Part shown: in pieces, positions 53,713 to 63,222 of the stretch
Numbering within the stretch: position 1 is the stretch's first letter
Layout: each line of letters starts with the position of its first letter
Source: Paenimyroides baculatum
Lineage (GTDB): Bacteria > Bacteroidota > Bacteroidia > Flavobacteriales > Flavobacteriaceae
DNA length: 64,000 bases
NCBI RefSeq assembly: GCF_008629655.1
Contig: NZ_VWSG01000005.1
Coordinates: 186,001 to 250,000, forward strand
Reading direction: 5' to 3'
Notes under the pieces: generated by a model
Told to the model about the DNA's origin: nothing
What the model saw: only the letters and a program-made list of their open reading frames with translations
Databases searched by the model: none
Translations under genes and position numbers: made by a program

Positions 53713-54831
53713 TTATACCTCCAAGAAATAAGTGTCAGCATTTTCAGGATTAAAAGCTTCGTTGATCCAGAAAATGGTATATAATTCTTCTTCACCTATA
53801 TTTTTTATATTGTGTGTATACCAAATCGGCATATCTACATAAGCTGGTTCCGTTCCATCTAAATAAAAATCCAATACTTCGTCTGTATCAATTTTTCTTA
53901 ACTGAATTAAAGCTTTTCCTTTAATCACTGCAAATCTTTCTATCTTTCTTGAATGATAATGATTTCCTCTTGTAATTCCCGGAACGGTTGTTGAGAATGA
54001 ACATTGACCGCCAATTCCCAGACGAATTACCTCTACAAAAGCTCCACGAGGATCTGTATGCTGAGTGAATTTTACAGGGAAATGCGTTTTATAATCGATA
54101 TATGATCTATAGGTATTAAACAAATTATGTTCAAATGTATTAGTGATAACCGGAATTTCTCCGCCGTCGAAATATTTCGATTTGTAATCATTCAGCAATG
54201 ACAATACTTCTGATACTTTCTTGGTTGCAGTAAATGGTATCTCGTAAAAATAATTACTTGCTTCAGACTGAATTTGATCTATTATTTCCTGAACCAATTC
54301 ACCTACATAAATTAAATTTACTTCTCCATCGTTGTCTATATGAGGAACTTCTCCATGTGTTAATTTATGGCAAAAAGTTGCTATGAAAGAGTTATAATTT
54401 GGTTGTCCGAATGATCCGAAAACATTTGGAATGATCAATCCAGTAAATTTTCCGGCCGATTTTTCTGCCCAATTAATTAGTAATTCTCTTCCCTCTTTTT
54501 TAGATTTTCCATATAGATTATCTCTTTCTTCTTGTGAAGAAGAAGAAAACAAAACATGCGCTTTAGAGTTTGTGTTATCTAAAGACTTAATCAATTTATT
54601 TACCAACTCAATGTTGGTATTGTAAATAACTTCAGGATCTGGATGACGATTCATTGCAGCCAAATGGACAATCACATCACATTTTGACACAAAATCATTC
54701 ATTAACTCTTCGTTCTGAAAGTATTCTATATTAAATTCAATACGTTCATAAAGATCCGGATTTAACCCCAACGTATTATATAAATGCTTCCCAACGAAAC
54801 CGTCTTGACCTGTAATACCTATTTTTTTCAT
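53713..54831 (-). CDS. capF: Bifunctional reductase CapF/FnlB for UDP-L-FucNAc synthesis
   Basis: A 372-residue two-domain enzyme. The N-terminal SDR domain (GITGQDGFVGKHLYN; YGKSKKEG as Tyr-x3-Lys) reduces the 4-keto sugar with NADPH. The C-terminal cupin (about 250-372; HTDPRGAFVEVIRLG, GITRGNHYHSRKIERFAVIKGKA) epimerises at C3. This is the CapF layout. Its start overlaps the previous stop by 4 bases (ATGA). Confidence 0.9.
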   Translation of the reverse strand: MKKIGITGQDGFVGKHLYNTLGLNPDLYERIEFNIEYFQNEELMNDFVSKCDVIVHLAAMNRHPDPEVIYNTNIELVNKLIKSLDNTNSKAHVLFSSSSQEERDNLYGKSKKEGRELLINWAEKSAGKFTGLIIPNVFGSFGQPNYNSFIATFCHKLTHGEVPHIDNDGEVNLIYVGELVQEIIDQIQSEASNYFYEIPFTATKKVSEVLSLLNDYKSKYFDGGEIPVITNTFEHNLFNTYRSYIDYKTHFPVKFTQHTDPRGAFVEVIRLGIGGQCSFSTTVPGITRGNHYHSRKIERFAVIKGKALIQLRKIDTDEVLDFYLDGTEPAYVDMPIWYTHNIKNIGEEELYTIFWINEAFNPENADTYFLEV

Positions 54832-55241
54832 AAAGCTTTTTTAAAATAATCTATTGAGAATCTGTATTCATCATTAATTTCACCCAAGTTGAAATCAGCT
54901 AAAACAAGTAATTTACTATCCTCTTCTTTTGCTTGAATCGCTGTAATACAGCCTGATGGAATATGCAGGTAAGTTAAAACATCATTCTTTAGAAGATATT
55001 TCTGAATTGTTAAATCTTTTGAAGGGTTTTCAAAATCATCAACCTCAATAACAGAAATCTCAAAACTTCCTTGCATACAAGCGAACCACCGCTGCTCGAC
55101 TTTATGTCCCTGCCAACCACGAATAAAATTGTTTGATAAATTTTCAATGGTATATATTCTTTTAACTTGAGACGCATCAAATTCATTATTGAATGTAATT
55201 ATACCTCTCTCGTCCTGATGTTTCTTTCCTTCTAACAGCAT
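54828..55241 (-). CDS. Cupin-type sugar epimerase/isomerase (WxcM/FdtA-like)
   Basis: A 137-residue single-domain cupin. DERGIITFNNEFDASQVKRIYTIENLSNNFIRGWQGHKVEQRWF matches the family of WxcM/FdtA-type ketoisomerases and RmlC-like sugar epimerases. It is placed between the CapE- and CapF-type genes and is translationally coupled to capF, so it probably acts on a FucNAc pathway intermediate or tunes the sugar product. Confidence 0.78.
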   Translation of the reverse strand: MLLEGKKHQDERGIITFNNEFDASQVKRIYTIENLSNNFIRGWQGHKVEQRWFACMQGSFEISVIEVDDFENPSKDLTIQKYLLKNDVLTYLHIPSGCITAIQAKEEDSKLLVLADFNLGEINDEYRFSIDYFKKAL

Positions 55242-55291
55242 TAATCTCTTTAATTTGACCTTTTTACTTTTGACCTTTGCCTTTTACTAGA

Positions 55292-56326
55292 TTAATAAGG
55301 ATATTGCATTACGTCTTCTCCAAAAACTTCTTTGCGGATTAAAGGTAATGTTGAAATTAAATTCTTTAAACCTTCAACACCTTGCTGCTCTGTATTATGC
55401 GAATGATAGTCTTCAATTACTGCAATCTCTTCTTCTCCTTCAGAAAAATATTGAGCGTAGTTCAAATCACGGTTGTCTGCAGGTACACGGTAAAAATCCC
55501 CCATATCTTCAGCCTTCGCCATTTCCTCACGAGTACAAAGAGTTTCGTATAATTTCTCGCCGTGACGTGTTCCGATTACCTTTACAGGAACTTCTTTACC
55601 TGTTAATTCGATTAACGCTTTCGCCAAATCGCCAATGCTTCCTGCTGGTGCTTTGTTTACAAATAAATCTCCAGGGTTTGCATGTTCAAAAGCAAACAAA
55701 ACCAAATCTACAGCGTCTTCCAACGACATAAAAAAGCGTGACATATTTGGATCGGTTATTGTAATTGGTTCTCCCTTTTGAATTTGATTTAAAAACAATG
55801 GAATCACTGATCCACGAGATGCCATTACATTTCCGTAGCGAGTAAGACAAACTACAGTATCTGTAAGATTTCTTGATTCTGCAACCGCTACTTTTTCCAT
55901 CATGGCTTTTGAAATTCCCATAGCATTGATTGGATAAGCAGCTTTGTCGGTTGACAAACAAATTACTTTTTGTACTTTATTTGCTGCTGCTGCACGAATG
56001 ACGTTTTGTGTTCCTTCTACATTTGTTTTTACCGCCTGCATTGGGAAAAATTCACAAGATGGTACTTGCTTTAAAGCAGCAGCATGAAAAATATAATCTA
56101 CTCCTCTAGTTGCTGGTTCTACACTTGAAAAGTCACGCACATCACCAATATAATATTTTATTTTATCGTTTTTATACAAGTTTCTCATGTCGTCCTGCTT
56201 TTTCTCGTCACGAGAAAAAATGCGGATTTCTTTGAAATGGTCTGTTTGTAAAAAACGGTTTAATACTGCTGTTCCGAATGAACCTGTACCGCCAGTGATT
56301 AAAAGGGTTTTATTTTGAATTTTCAT
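55292..56326 (-). CDS. capE: UDP-GlcNAc 4,6-dehydratase/5-epimerase CapE/FnlA
   Basis: A 344-residue SDR enzyme starting the UDP-L-FucNAc pathway from UDP-GlcNAc. It has GGTGSFGTAVLNRFL (NAD-binding), the loop AALKQVPSCEFFPMQAVKTNVEGTQN, and MGISKAMMEKV, where Met replaces the usual catalytic Tyr of Tyr-x3-Lys; this Met form is characteristic of the CapE/FlaA1 family. It starts 3 bases after the asparagine-synthase-like gene. Confidence 0.92.
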   Translation of the reverse strand: MKIQNKTLLITGGTGSFGTAVLNRFLQTDHFKEIRIFSRDEKKQDDMRNLYKNDKIKYYIGDVRDFSSVEPATRGVDYIFHAAALKQVPSCEFFPMQAVKTNVEGTQNVIRAAAANKVQKVICLSTDKAAYPINAMGISKAMMEKVAVAESRNLTDTVVCLTRYGNVMASRGSVIPLFLNQIQKGEPITITDPNMSRFFMSLEDAVDLVLFAFEHANPGDLFVNKAPAGSIGDLAKALIELTGKEVPVKVIGTRHGEKLYETLCTREEMAKAEDMGDFYRVPADNRDLNYAQYFSEGEEEIAVIEDYHSHNTEQQGVEGLKNLISTLPLIRKEVFGEDVMQYPY

Positions 56327-56328
56327 AA

Positions 56329-58146
56329 CTAATCTTCAATTTTCATATTATACATTTTTTCCCATACGGCAATATTATACAATCTCCACTCTAAATCTCT
56401 ATCTTTTATTATCTTAAAATCTTTTTTTACCAATTTTCTAATAATCGTTGACTTATTAATTGTATTTATAATTTCCATTGATTCAGGCCACCACTCTTGT
56501 ATAGGCGCATTAAATCCTATTTTTCTTCTATTGTAAGTAATGCTGTTGGGTAAATAATTTTCCAAATTCCTTCTTAATAAATATTTTGACCAACCATCTT
56601 GTATTTTGAAATTGTTGTTTATTGACAAACATGTTTCTACAAAGTTATAATCTAAAAATGGTAACCTTGACTCTATCCCATGCTGCATAGCGTTTTTATC
56701 TTCCCATTTAAGAAGCTCTGGAAGCTGACACCAAAATATCTCATTTTTATGAAGTTCAAAGGTGTTTTTATATGATTGTGTTAAATCTTTTATTTTGGAG
56801 AAATCTAATTTATCTTTATAAATCTTCTTAAGAAATTTAGCTCGATTAAGAAGAAAAATTTTACGTATGATAAACGTAGAATAATAAAAATAAATTTTAA
56901 TTGCTTCTATTGCTGAAATATCATAATGACTTTTAACATTACGCAAAAATTTAATTTTTTTCATTAATCCATTCCTGCGTAAATAAGTAGCTGCATACCG
57001 ACTATATCCTAATAAAATTTCATCTGCGCCCTGACCATCTAACAAAACTTTTGTTCCTAGAGATCTTGCTTCTTTCATTAAAAATTTTTGCATGTATATT
57101 GATGGACCCCCGAAAGGTTCTTCAATAGAATAAATAACATCGTCTAGTGAATCTTTAAACTCTTCAATTGATGGAATTACGATATCATGGTTTACACCAA
57201 GTGTACTGGCAATTATTTTTGCCGCAGATGATTCATCTTCTTCTTTATTTAAGGACCCAACGGTAATGGCTGTGAAAGTATCTTTACCATCCACATTTTC
57301 TATATTTTTTTTTGCCATTGCTACCATATAAGAACTATCTAATCCACCGCTTAAAGCAGAAGCTATTTTAACATCGGAACGAAGTCTTAATTTTATAGAT
57401 TTTTCAAATTCATTATGGAATAGTTTTATTGAATCATCTAAATTTAATATGCTTATTTCTTTTTTAAATTTTAAATCATAATATCTATAAATTGAATACT
57501 CACCCATTTTCAAATCATAGATTAAATTGTGTGATCCAGGAAGCTTTAAAATTTTCTCAAAAAAGGTTTCTTCTGAAATATCTGAAATATTAATAATTAA
57601 GTATTGTAATAGAACTTTAGTATTAACTTTGTTAATGGGCTGTATTTCTAAAATAGGTTTAATTTCAGATGAGAATATAAATTTTTTTTCATCTGAATAA
57701 TAATAAAATGGCTTTATGCCAAAACGGTCTCTGGAGCAAAACACTATATTTTTTACTTTATCTAAAATAGCAAATGCCCACATTCCATTGAATTTATTTA
57801 CACAATCTTCGCCCCAACAATCGTAAGATGCAATTAACACCTCTGTATCTGACTGCATTTTGAATTTATAACCTAATTTTATCAATTCTTCACGAATTTC
57901 AATATGATTATATATTGCTCCGTTAAAGATTAAAATATACTTTTCTTCAAAGTAAAAGGGTTGATCGGCTGCTGAACTAACATCAATAATAGAAAGTCTT
58001 CTGTGTGCTAAACCTACATTTTGATCAATATGAAAGCCTTCGGCATCTGGTCCACGATGCTTGATCTTGTCTGCCATCTTTTTTAGTGCAGAAATCTGTA
58101 TTTCAATTTTACTATCTTTATTGATTATTCCAGCAATTCCACACAT
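56329..58146 (-). CDS. asnB: Asparagine synthase-like amidotransferase (glutamine-hydrolysing)
   Basis: A 605-residue enzyme. The N-terminal class II glutaminase begins with the catalytic Cys2 (MCGIAGI), with RGPDAEG and NGAIYNH motifs. The C-terminal half is the ATP-pyrophosphatase synthetase domain (SALSGGLDSSYMVAM; LLDGQGADEILLGYSRY). In polysaccharide loci such proteins often amidate uronic-acid sugars rather than aspartate; its place here supports that but does not prove it. Adjoins hisF with no gap. Confidence 0.9.
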   Translation of the reverse strand: MCGIAGIINKDSKIEIQISALKKMADKIKHRGPDAEGFHIDQNVGLAHRRLSIIDVSSAADQPFYFEEKYILIFNGAIYNHIEIREELIKLGYKFKMQSDTEVLIASYDCWGEDCVNKFNGMWAFAILDKVKNIVFCSRDRFGIKPFYYYSDEKKFIFSSEIKPILEIQPINKVNTKVLLQYLIINISDISEETFFEKILKLPGSHNLIYDLKMGEYSIYRYYDLKFKKEISILNLDDSIKLFHNEFEKSIKLRLRSDVKIASALSGGLDSSYMVAMAKKNIENVDGKDTFTAITVGSLNKEEDESSAAKIIASTLGVNHDIVIPSIEEFKDSLDDVIYSIEEPFGGPSIYMQKFLMKEARSLGTKVLLDGQGADEILLGYSRYAATYLRRNGLMKKIKFLRNVKSHYDISAIEAIKIYFYYSTFIIRKIFLLNRAKFLKKIYKDKLDFSKIKDLTQSYKNTFELHKNEIFWCQLPELLKWEDKNAMQHGIESRLPFLDYNFVETCLSINNNFKIQDGWSKYLLRRNLENYLPNSITYNRRKIGFNAPIQEWWPESMEIINTINKSTIIRKLVKKDFKIIKDRDLEWRLYNIAVWEKMYNMKIED

Positions 58147-58926
58147 CTAAGACAAATTATAGTATTTCTGCAAAAGTTGTTTTTTTTCATCAAAATTTGG
58201 GTAATTAATTAATACCCCTTTTAATTTACCTTTGTAAACAAATAAACTTCCGGCTGCTGCACCAATAATACCAAATTGTTCAACCAATTTGCCAATGTCA
58301 TCCAAATTCCCAACACCTCCCAATACAGTTAAAGGTAGTGTAGTAGCTTTACGTGCCTTTTCTACTAATGATAAATCATATCCTTTCATCATACCATCTT
58401 CATCAATGTTATTAATAACAATTTCGCCTGCACCCAATTCTTGAAAATGGGTTATTAATTCAAAAGGGTTCTTCCCAATACTTTTTTTACCATTATGAGT
58501 GTATACATCATATCCACCGAAAAGTTTCTTCTTTACGTCTAAAACTATAACTACAGACTGTGCACCTACTTTATCTGCTAAATCTGTTATAAGTTTAGGA
58601 TTAGTAAAAGCGACTGAACTTAATGCAATTTTTTCAACACCTAAAGAAAAAATTTTTTGTGCTTCTTCAACTTTCGTAATTCCTCCGCCATAACATAAAG
58701 GCATTCTACATTCCTCTGCTAGATTTTCAATAAGTTTTAAGTTTGGACCTTTACCGTTAACTGTAGCAGAAATATCAAAAACAGCCAATTCATCAACTTC
58801 TTTTTCATTAAAAATCCTTACAGCATTCATAGGATCGCCTAAATAGCGTGGTTCTTTAAACTTGGTTGTTTTAACTAATCCGTTGTCTTTAATTAAAAGA
58901 CTTGCAATTATACGAGGTCTTAACAT
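58147..58926 (-). CDS. hisF: HisF-like cyclase of the sugar-amidination set
   Basis: A 259-residue TIM-barrel protein of the HisF family (RIIASLLIKDNGLVKTTKF at the start, MPLCYGGGITKVEEAQKIFSLGVEKI in the middle). In this setting (with HisH and a WbpG-type protein, not other his genes) it corresponds to the WbpI/HisF2-like subunit that helps pass ammonia to an acetamido sugar. It overlaps the HisH gene by 7 bases. Confidence 0.88.
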   Translation of the reverse strand: MLRPRIIASLLIKDNGLVKTTKFKEPRYLGDPMNAVRIFNEKEVDELAVFDISATVNGKGPNLKLIENLAEECRMPLCYGGGITKVEEAQKIFSLGVEKIALSSVAFTNPKLITDLADKVGAQSVVIVLDVKKKLFGGYDVYTHNGKKSIGKNPFELITHFQELGAGEIVINNIDEDGMMKGYDLSLVEKARKATTLPLTVLGGVGNLDDIGKLVEQFGIIGAAAGSLFVYKGKLKGVLINYPNFDEKKQLLQKYYNLS

Positions 58927-59543
58927 AGTTCAGCGAAATTTTTCAATAATTGAATTCCATATTTATGGCTCTTTTCTGGATGAAACTGAATACCATAAAT
59001 ATTTTGATTGTTTGCCGCACAAGTAAAACTATTACCATAATTAGTGGTTGCTATTGCATTCTCTTGGTTATGACAAACAAAATAGTATGAGTGTAAGAAA
59101 TAAAATTGAGCATTACTCTCTAAGCCGGAAAGAATAGGAGAATTTTTTAATGCTGCAACATCATTCCAGCCCATATGTGGTAATGGTAACTTTGCTTGAC
59201 CTAACATAAGGTTAGAATCAAATTTTTTAACTTCTGCATCAATCCAGCCTAAACCTGACAATATTCCTTCATCGCTTCTATTTGCCATCATTTGCATTCC
59301 CACACATATCCCTACAACTGGCACCTTTTCATTGATGACCATTTGATTTACTTTTTCTACCATTCCAGAATCTTGGAAACGTGTCATTGCATAATCAAAA
59401 TGTCCTACACCTGGCAAAATTAATTTAGTTACATCTGTAAGTTCACTTTCTGAACTTACCACTTTAATAGGAATATTAAGTTGCCTGTAAATATTTTTAA
59501 ATGCACTTATATTTCCCACTCCATAGTTAATAATACCAACCAT
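58920..59543 (-). CDS. hisH: HisH-like glutaminase of the sugar-amidination set
   Basis: A 207-residue class I glutamine amidotransferase. The nucleophile is Cys in VVGICVGMQMM, and the His-x-Glu pair appears in GIQFHPEKSHKYG. It supplies ammonia to the WbpG/HisF partners. It overlaps its neighbours on both sides (7 bases with hisF, 1 base with the WbpG-type gene), a sign of tight coupling. Confidence 0.92.
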   Translation of the reverse strand: MVGIINYGVGNISAFKNIYRQLNIPIKVVSSESELTDVTKLILPGVGHFDYAMTRFQDSGMVEKVNQMVINEKVPVVGICVGMQMMANRSDEGILSGLGWIDAEVKKFDSNLMLGQAKLPLPHMGWNDVAALKNSPILSGLESNAQFYFLHSYYFVCHNQENAIATTNYGNSFTCAANNQNIYGIQFHPEKSHKYGIQLLKNFAELC

Positions 59544-60688
59544 TATTTGAATGCTCTTTTCTCCAAACCTAACAATTGCATTACCTTTGTGCCTAACTGT
59601 ATTAGTTTGTGATTGTTTTTATAATCTTCGAATGTTTTATTTGGACCATTGAAGTATGACCATAATTCTTCTGTTGTAAAATCTAATTTTTTAGCAACAT
59701 ATTCAAATTCTTTCATTAATTCATCTTCAGGAAGTTCAGGACGTGATATTCTGTCTAAAACTTGATCGCGATCCGCCTGTCCTGTAAGAATTAAACTAGA
59801 TAAGTGATTTTTTCTTTTGTCATAGCCAAATTTTCTTGGTAACCAAAATGATTCATAGAATCTTGTAAACCTTGACTCGTGATGTTTATGTTGATATCCT
59901 TGCCAACCATACAAATCTTTTAACAATTGCTCAGCCTCTTTCTTTATAAAGGGTATTGAATCTAAAGGTTTAACAACTCTTACTCCATTAAGTAGTCTAT
60001 ATTGAATTTTGTATTTAAAGATATCACATCGTGGAAAAGTTTCAAATTTTCTTTCACCAAATTTATTGTGAATATCGTTTACATATTTCATATCTGTTTG
60101 ATAGTAAGCTCCCCATGCTAAAGGTTCACGAACACATTCAGTAGAATAATTACCACCTGTAATAATGTATTTATGACCATGCTTTGCTGCATAATTATAC
60201 AATGATGAGAAGAAAACTAAATCCTGTGGGGTATCAATATCTGGAACCTGTGACTTTATGAAAGATCTTTGTAAATCTTTCATTTCTTCCCAGTTTACAA
60301 CTTCTGTATACAAATCTACTCCCAAGCCGTCCATTAATTTTTGGATATTGCTTGTAGAAATATCTGAATTCCATCCTGCATCAACATGGAAAAACAAAGG
60401 TCTTAATCCAAATTCTTTTACGGCAACGTGGGCTAAATAACTACTGTCTAATCCGCCACTAATACCGATCATACAGTCGTAATCTTTATTTTTACCTTCT
60501 TCTTTAATTTTATTAACAACTTTCATAATTTCTGCACGACCTCTCTCATCGGTATGCCAATTAGGAAGTATATTATCATAATAGTTATGACAATAATCAC
60601 ACATACCTTTATCATCAAAGATTATTGTGGGATCTGTGCTATCCATAACACAGTTTACACATACTTGAATATTTGTATCTTGTTTCAT
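59543..60688 (-). CDS. N-acetyl-sugar amidotransferase (WbpG/PseA/LegX-like)
   Basis: A 381-residue ATP-pyrophosphatase enzyme. The N-terminus has a zinc-binding pair (VCVNCVMD and CDYCHNYY). The ATP loop is GISGGLDSSYLAHVA. With HisH and HisF it should convert an acetamido group on a nucleotide sugar into acetamidino, as in Pseudomonas O-antigen and legionaminic-acid pathways. A possible product is the acetamidino form of FucNAc, since FucNAc enzymes are in the same operon; this is inference. Confidence 0.9.
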   Translation of the reverse strand: MKQDTNIQVCVNCVMDSTDPTIIFDDKGMCDYCHNYYDNILPNWHTDERGRAEIMKVVNKIKEEGKNKDYDCMIGISGGLDSSYLAHVAVKEFGLRPLFFHVDAGWNSDISTSNIQKLMDGLGVDLYTEVVNWEEMKDLQRSFIKSQVPDIDTPQDLVFFSSLYNYAAKHGHKYIITGGNYSTECVREPLAWGAYYQTDMKYVNDIHNKFGERKFETFPRCDIFKYKIQYRLLNGVRVVKPLDSIPFIKKEAEQLLKDLYGWQGYQHKHHESRFTRFYESFWLPRKFGYDKRKNHLSSLILTGQADRDQVLDRISRPELPEDELMKEFEYVAKKLDFTTEELWSYFNGPNKTFEDYKNNHKLIQLGTKVMQLLGLEKRAFK

Positions 60689-60790
60689 TTAATTGAATCT
60701 TAAAATTATCTATATTTATATTGGATTACATTACAAAAATAAAACCTTTCTTCAAAATAACGTAATATTACGAAATTACGTTAATAGAAA
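60689..60790 (-). promoter_or_regulatory. Possible internal promoter region of the polysaccharide operon
   Basis: A 100-base gap, the largest in this part of the operon, holding the perfect palindrome CGTAATATTACG and a -7-like TATTTTTG on the minus strand. No good -33 box was found at the right distance. Confidence 0.3.
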
Positions 60791-62017
60791 TTAACCTTTT
60801 ATCTTTATTTCGCTAATTTGCTTATATAAGGAAATATATCTGTCAAAACAGTTATTTTTATTAAAATTTTCATCAATTCTCCTAATACAATTTTCTGAAT
60901 ATTTTTCTTTCCCATTATCCAATACAGTTTTTATTGCATTAACTAAAGATATTTCATCTCCTTTAGCAACAATTAAACCGGTAGTATCACTAATTGGTTC
61001 TACACTTCCACCTGTCTTAAAAGTTATAACTGGCGTACCACAGGCCATAGCTTCCAAATTAGTTGTTGGAAAAGAATCTTCAAATGTTGGGTTTACAAAA
61101 ACATCAGCAGTTGAATATAATTCCACTAATTCGTTTAAATTAGTTGTTCTTTCAATTCCTAAAATATTTTTAGGTAAATTACTTATCTGTTTAGCAGATA
61201 AACCAACTAATACTACTTTCTCATTTTCTCCTAATTGATTACTAATATTACAAAAAATCTGAAGACCTTTCTTTTCTGTCCAAGGACTAGCTACCCCAAG
61301 AATTATTTTTTTATTTTCTAAATTATATTTTATTCTAAAATTATTTAGTTCTTTAGGTTTGAATATCGTAGTATCAACTCCATTTTGAATTACATCACAA
61401 GGAAGATGAGATAGAAAAGATTGTTCAACCTGACTTTTAATCCAGTGAGAAACAGCAACAATATGTATATTTTTAACGCCTGTAAACAACTCTCTTTTTA
61501 CTTTAAAATTTTGAAATGAATTATCTACAAAACTTTGAGGGTATTCATTTAATTGGGGGCACTTATTACAATGCGATTTCCATTTTTCACATCCTACAAA
61601 ATCATAATGTGCACAGTGACCAGTAAAAGACCAGCAATCATGAAATGTCCAAACAATGGGCTTATTTCGATTTTTTAAATAATTAAATAATATTTCGATA
61701 TTTATATAATAGCCATGTAAATGATGAAGATGAATAATATCTGGATTTACACTGTCAACATACTCAATTAAACTTTTAGTTGCATCCTTTGAGGCAAAAC
61801 CATGCTTATCAGTAAGCCTTGTGTAAATACCATGGACTATTAAATCTTTTTTATTACCAATGCGATAAGATTTTGATTTACTCTCTCTTGCTTCTCTGCC
61901 ATAAGCTATATAACTTTCCCATCCTTCTGTTATAATCAAATCACCTATTTGTTCTGAAATCCGTCCTACAGAACCGACATTCAATTCACTACTTATTTGC
62001 AGGATTTTTAAATTCAT
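60791..62017 (-). CDS. Glycosyltransferase family 4 (WcaC-like)
   Basis: A 408-residue GT-B glycosyltransferase. The N-terminal domain has ILQISSELNVGSVGRISEQIG, IHLHHLHGYYINI and the WTFHDCWSFTGHCAHYDFVGCEKWKSHCNKCPQ block with clustered Cys typical of WcaC-type enzymes. The C-terminal donor site is NPTFEDSFPTTNLEAMACGTPVI. It should add one sugar to the growing repeat unit on the cytoplasmic side; the sugar is not known. Confidence 0.88.
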   Translation of the reverse strand: MNLKILQISSELNVGSVGRISEQIGDLIITEGWESYIAYGREARESKSKSYRIGNKKDLIVHGIYTRLTDKHGFASKDATKSLIEYVDSVNPDIIHLHHLHGYYINIEILFNYLKNRNKPIVWTFHDCWSFTGHCAHYDFVGCEKWKSHCNKCPQLNEYPQSFVDNSFQNFKVKRELFTGVKNIHIVAVSHWIKSQVEQSFLSHLPCDVIQNGVDTTIFKPKELNNFRIKYNLENKKIILGVASPWTEKKGLQIFCNISNQLGENEKVVLVGLSAKQISNLPKNILGIERTTNLNELVELYSTADVFVNPTFEDSFPTTNLEAMACGTPVITFKTGGSVEPISDTTGLIVAKGDEISLVNAIKTVLDNGKEKYSENCIRRIDENFNKNNCFDRYISLYKQISEIKIKG

Positions 62018-62022
62018 TTTAA

Positions 62023-63222
62023 TTATTTAGAATAAAAACGTTTATACTCTTCAATCATAACATTCGTGAATTTTTGTGCAATTGGTATGTAGTCATAGTT
62101 TTTCAAAATATTTTCCCTTGCATTTAATCTATACAATTCAAATTCATCAGGATTCATTGTTACAAATTCGATAATTTTTGATCGAAAGTCTTCAATGTTA
62201 CTATCCTTAAAAATTAATCCTTTTTTATGAGACGCCCTTTCTACATTTATTTCATTTTCTTCAAGAATAACAGGTAATGAACATGATTGTACTTCAAAAT
62301 AACTCATACTGCATTGTCTGGGAAACACAGCAATATCAGCTAATTTGTAGAACTTTTCTAAGTCAGAATATGTTTGAGTTGGAAAACGACTGATTAAATT
62401 TTCAGATTTGCTAAGGATAGTATCAACTTCACGCCCATATTCATTATCTGATGTGGTACTAACAATTACAAATCTTAATTTTGTATTTAATGGTAAATCA
62501 AATTTCTTCTCAATTGCTTTAGCTAGAAAGGTGCCCCCTTTATGAATATCTAATTTTCCAGCATATAGTACAATGAATTCATCATCGCTAAAACCTAACT
62601 CTTTTCTGTAATTATGCTTATGCTCAATATTAGCCTTAAAATAATCTGTATCTGTTCCAAAAGATAACAAATGGGTTTTTTCCAAAGGTATCGCAAAATG
62701 TTTCTCAACAAAATCTGAATCAACAACTCTAATCAAAGGAATTTCATTTTTAAGAATGATTGGAGTAATAAACTTTCTAAAGAATTTTCTAAAATAATTA
62801 CTAAATTTGTTTTTAGAAGCCATTTCCAACATGTGACAATCAAGTACAAATGGCATATTCATACTTTTGTATGACATTAATAATTTCATACCCGTTAGTG
62901 TATCTTCACCATGAATGAATAATACATCTGGATTAAGACTTTTGATGAATTTATGCAAACCTGTTTTAAAAATAGCTCTACTACTATACCATGTATAAGT
63001 TGGATATCTTAAAATTTTCACCCCAGTTTCTTTAAAATATTTTTCATCTTTTTCAAGAATATTATCCTTACCAAAAAAACTTACCAAAAAATCTGGAACA
63101 TTATCAAGTTCGGAAGTTACAATTATAACTTCGTGACCTTGTTTGACCTGCAATCTTCCAAGAAGGTTTAACTGATATCCTGCATTTGGGTGTACAAAAT
63201 CTTCTACGTGAACAAATCTCAT
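62023..63222 (-). CDS. Glycosyltransferase family 4
   Basis: A 399-residue GT-B glycosyltransferase. FVHVEDFVHPNAGYQLNLLGRLQVKQGHEVIIVTSE is the N-terminal acceptor-side motif; VLYAGKLDIHKGGTFLAKAIE and FPRQCSMSYFEVQSCSLPVI mark the donor side. It starts at the stop of the upstream epimerase gene (1-base overlap) and precedes the next glycosyltransferase by 5 bases. Substrates unknown. Confidence 0.82.
   Translation of the reverse strand: MRFVHVEDFVHPNAGYQLNLLGRLQVKQGHEVIIVTSELDNVPDFLVSFFGKDNILEKDEKYFKETGVKILRYPTYTWYSSRAIFKTGLHKFIKSLNPDVLFIHGEDTLTGMKLLMSYKSMNMPFVLDCHMLEMASKNKFSNYFRKFFRKFITPIILKNEIPLIRVVDSDFVEKHFAIPLEKTHLLSFGTDTDYFKANIEHKHNYRKELGFSDDEFIVLYAGKLDIHKGGTFLAKAIEKKFDLPLNTKLRFVIVSTTSDNEYGREVDTILSKSENLISRFPTQTYSDLEKFYKLADIAVFPRQCSMSYFEVQSCSLPVILEENEINVERASHKKGLIFKDSNIEDFRSKIIEFVTMNPDEFELYRLNARENILKNYDYIPIAQKFTNVMIEEYKRFYSK

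Noticed and set aside
58147..59543. Histidine biosynthesis genes
   Set aside because: HisH and HisF occur without other his genes and next to a WbpG-type enzyme in a polysaccharide operon, so sugar amidination is the better reading.
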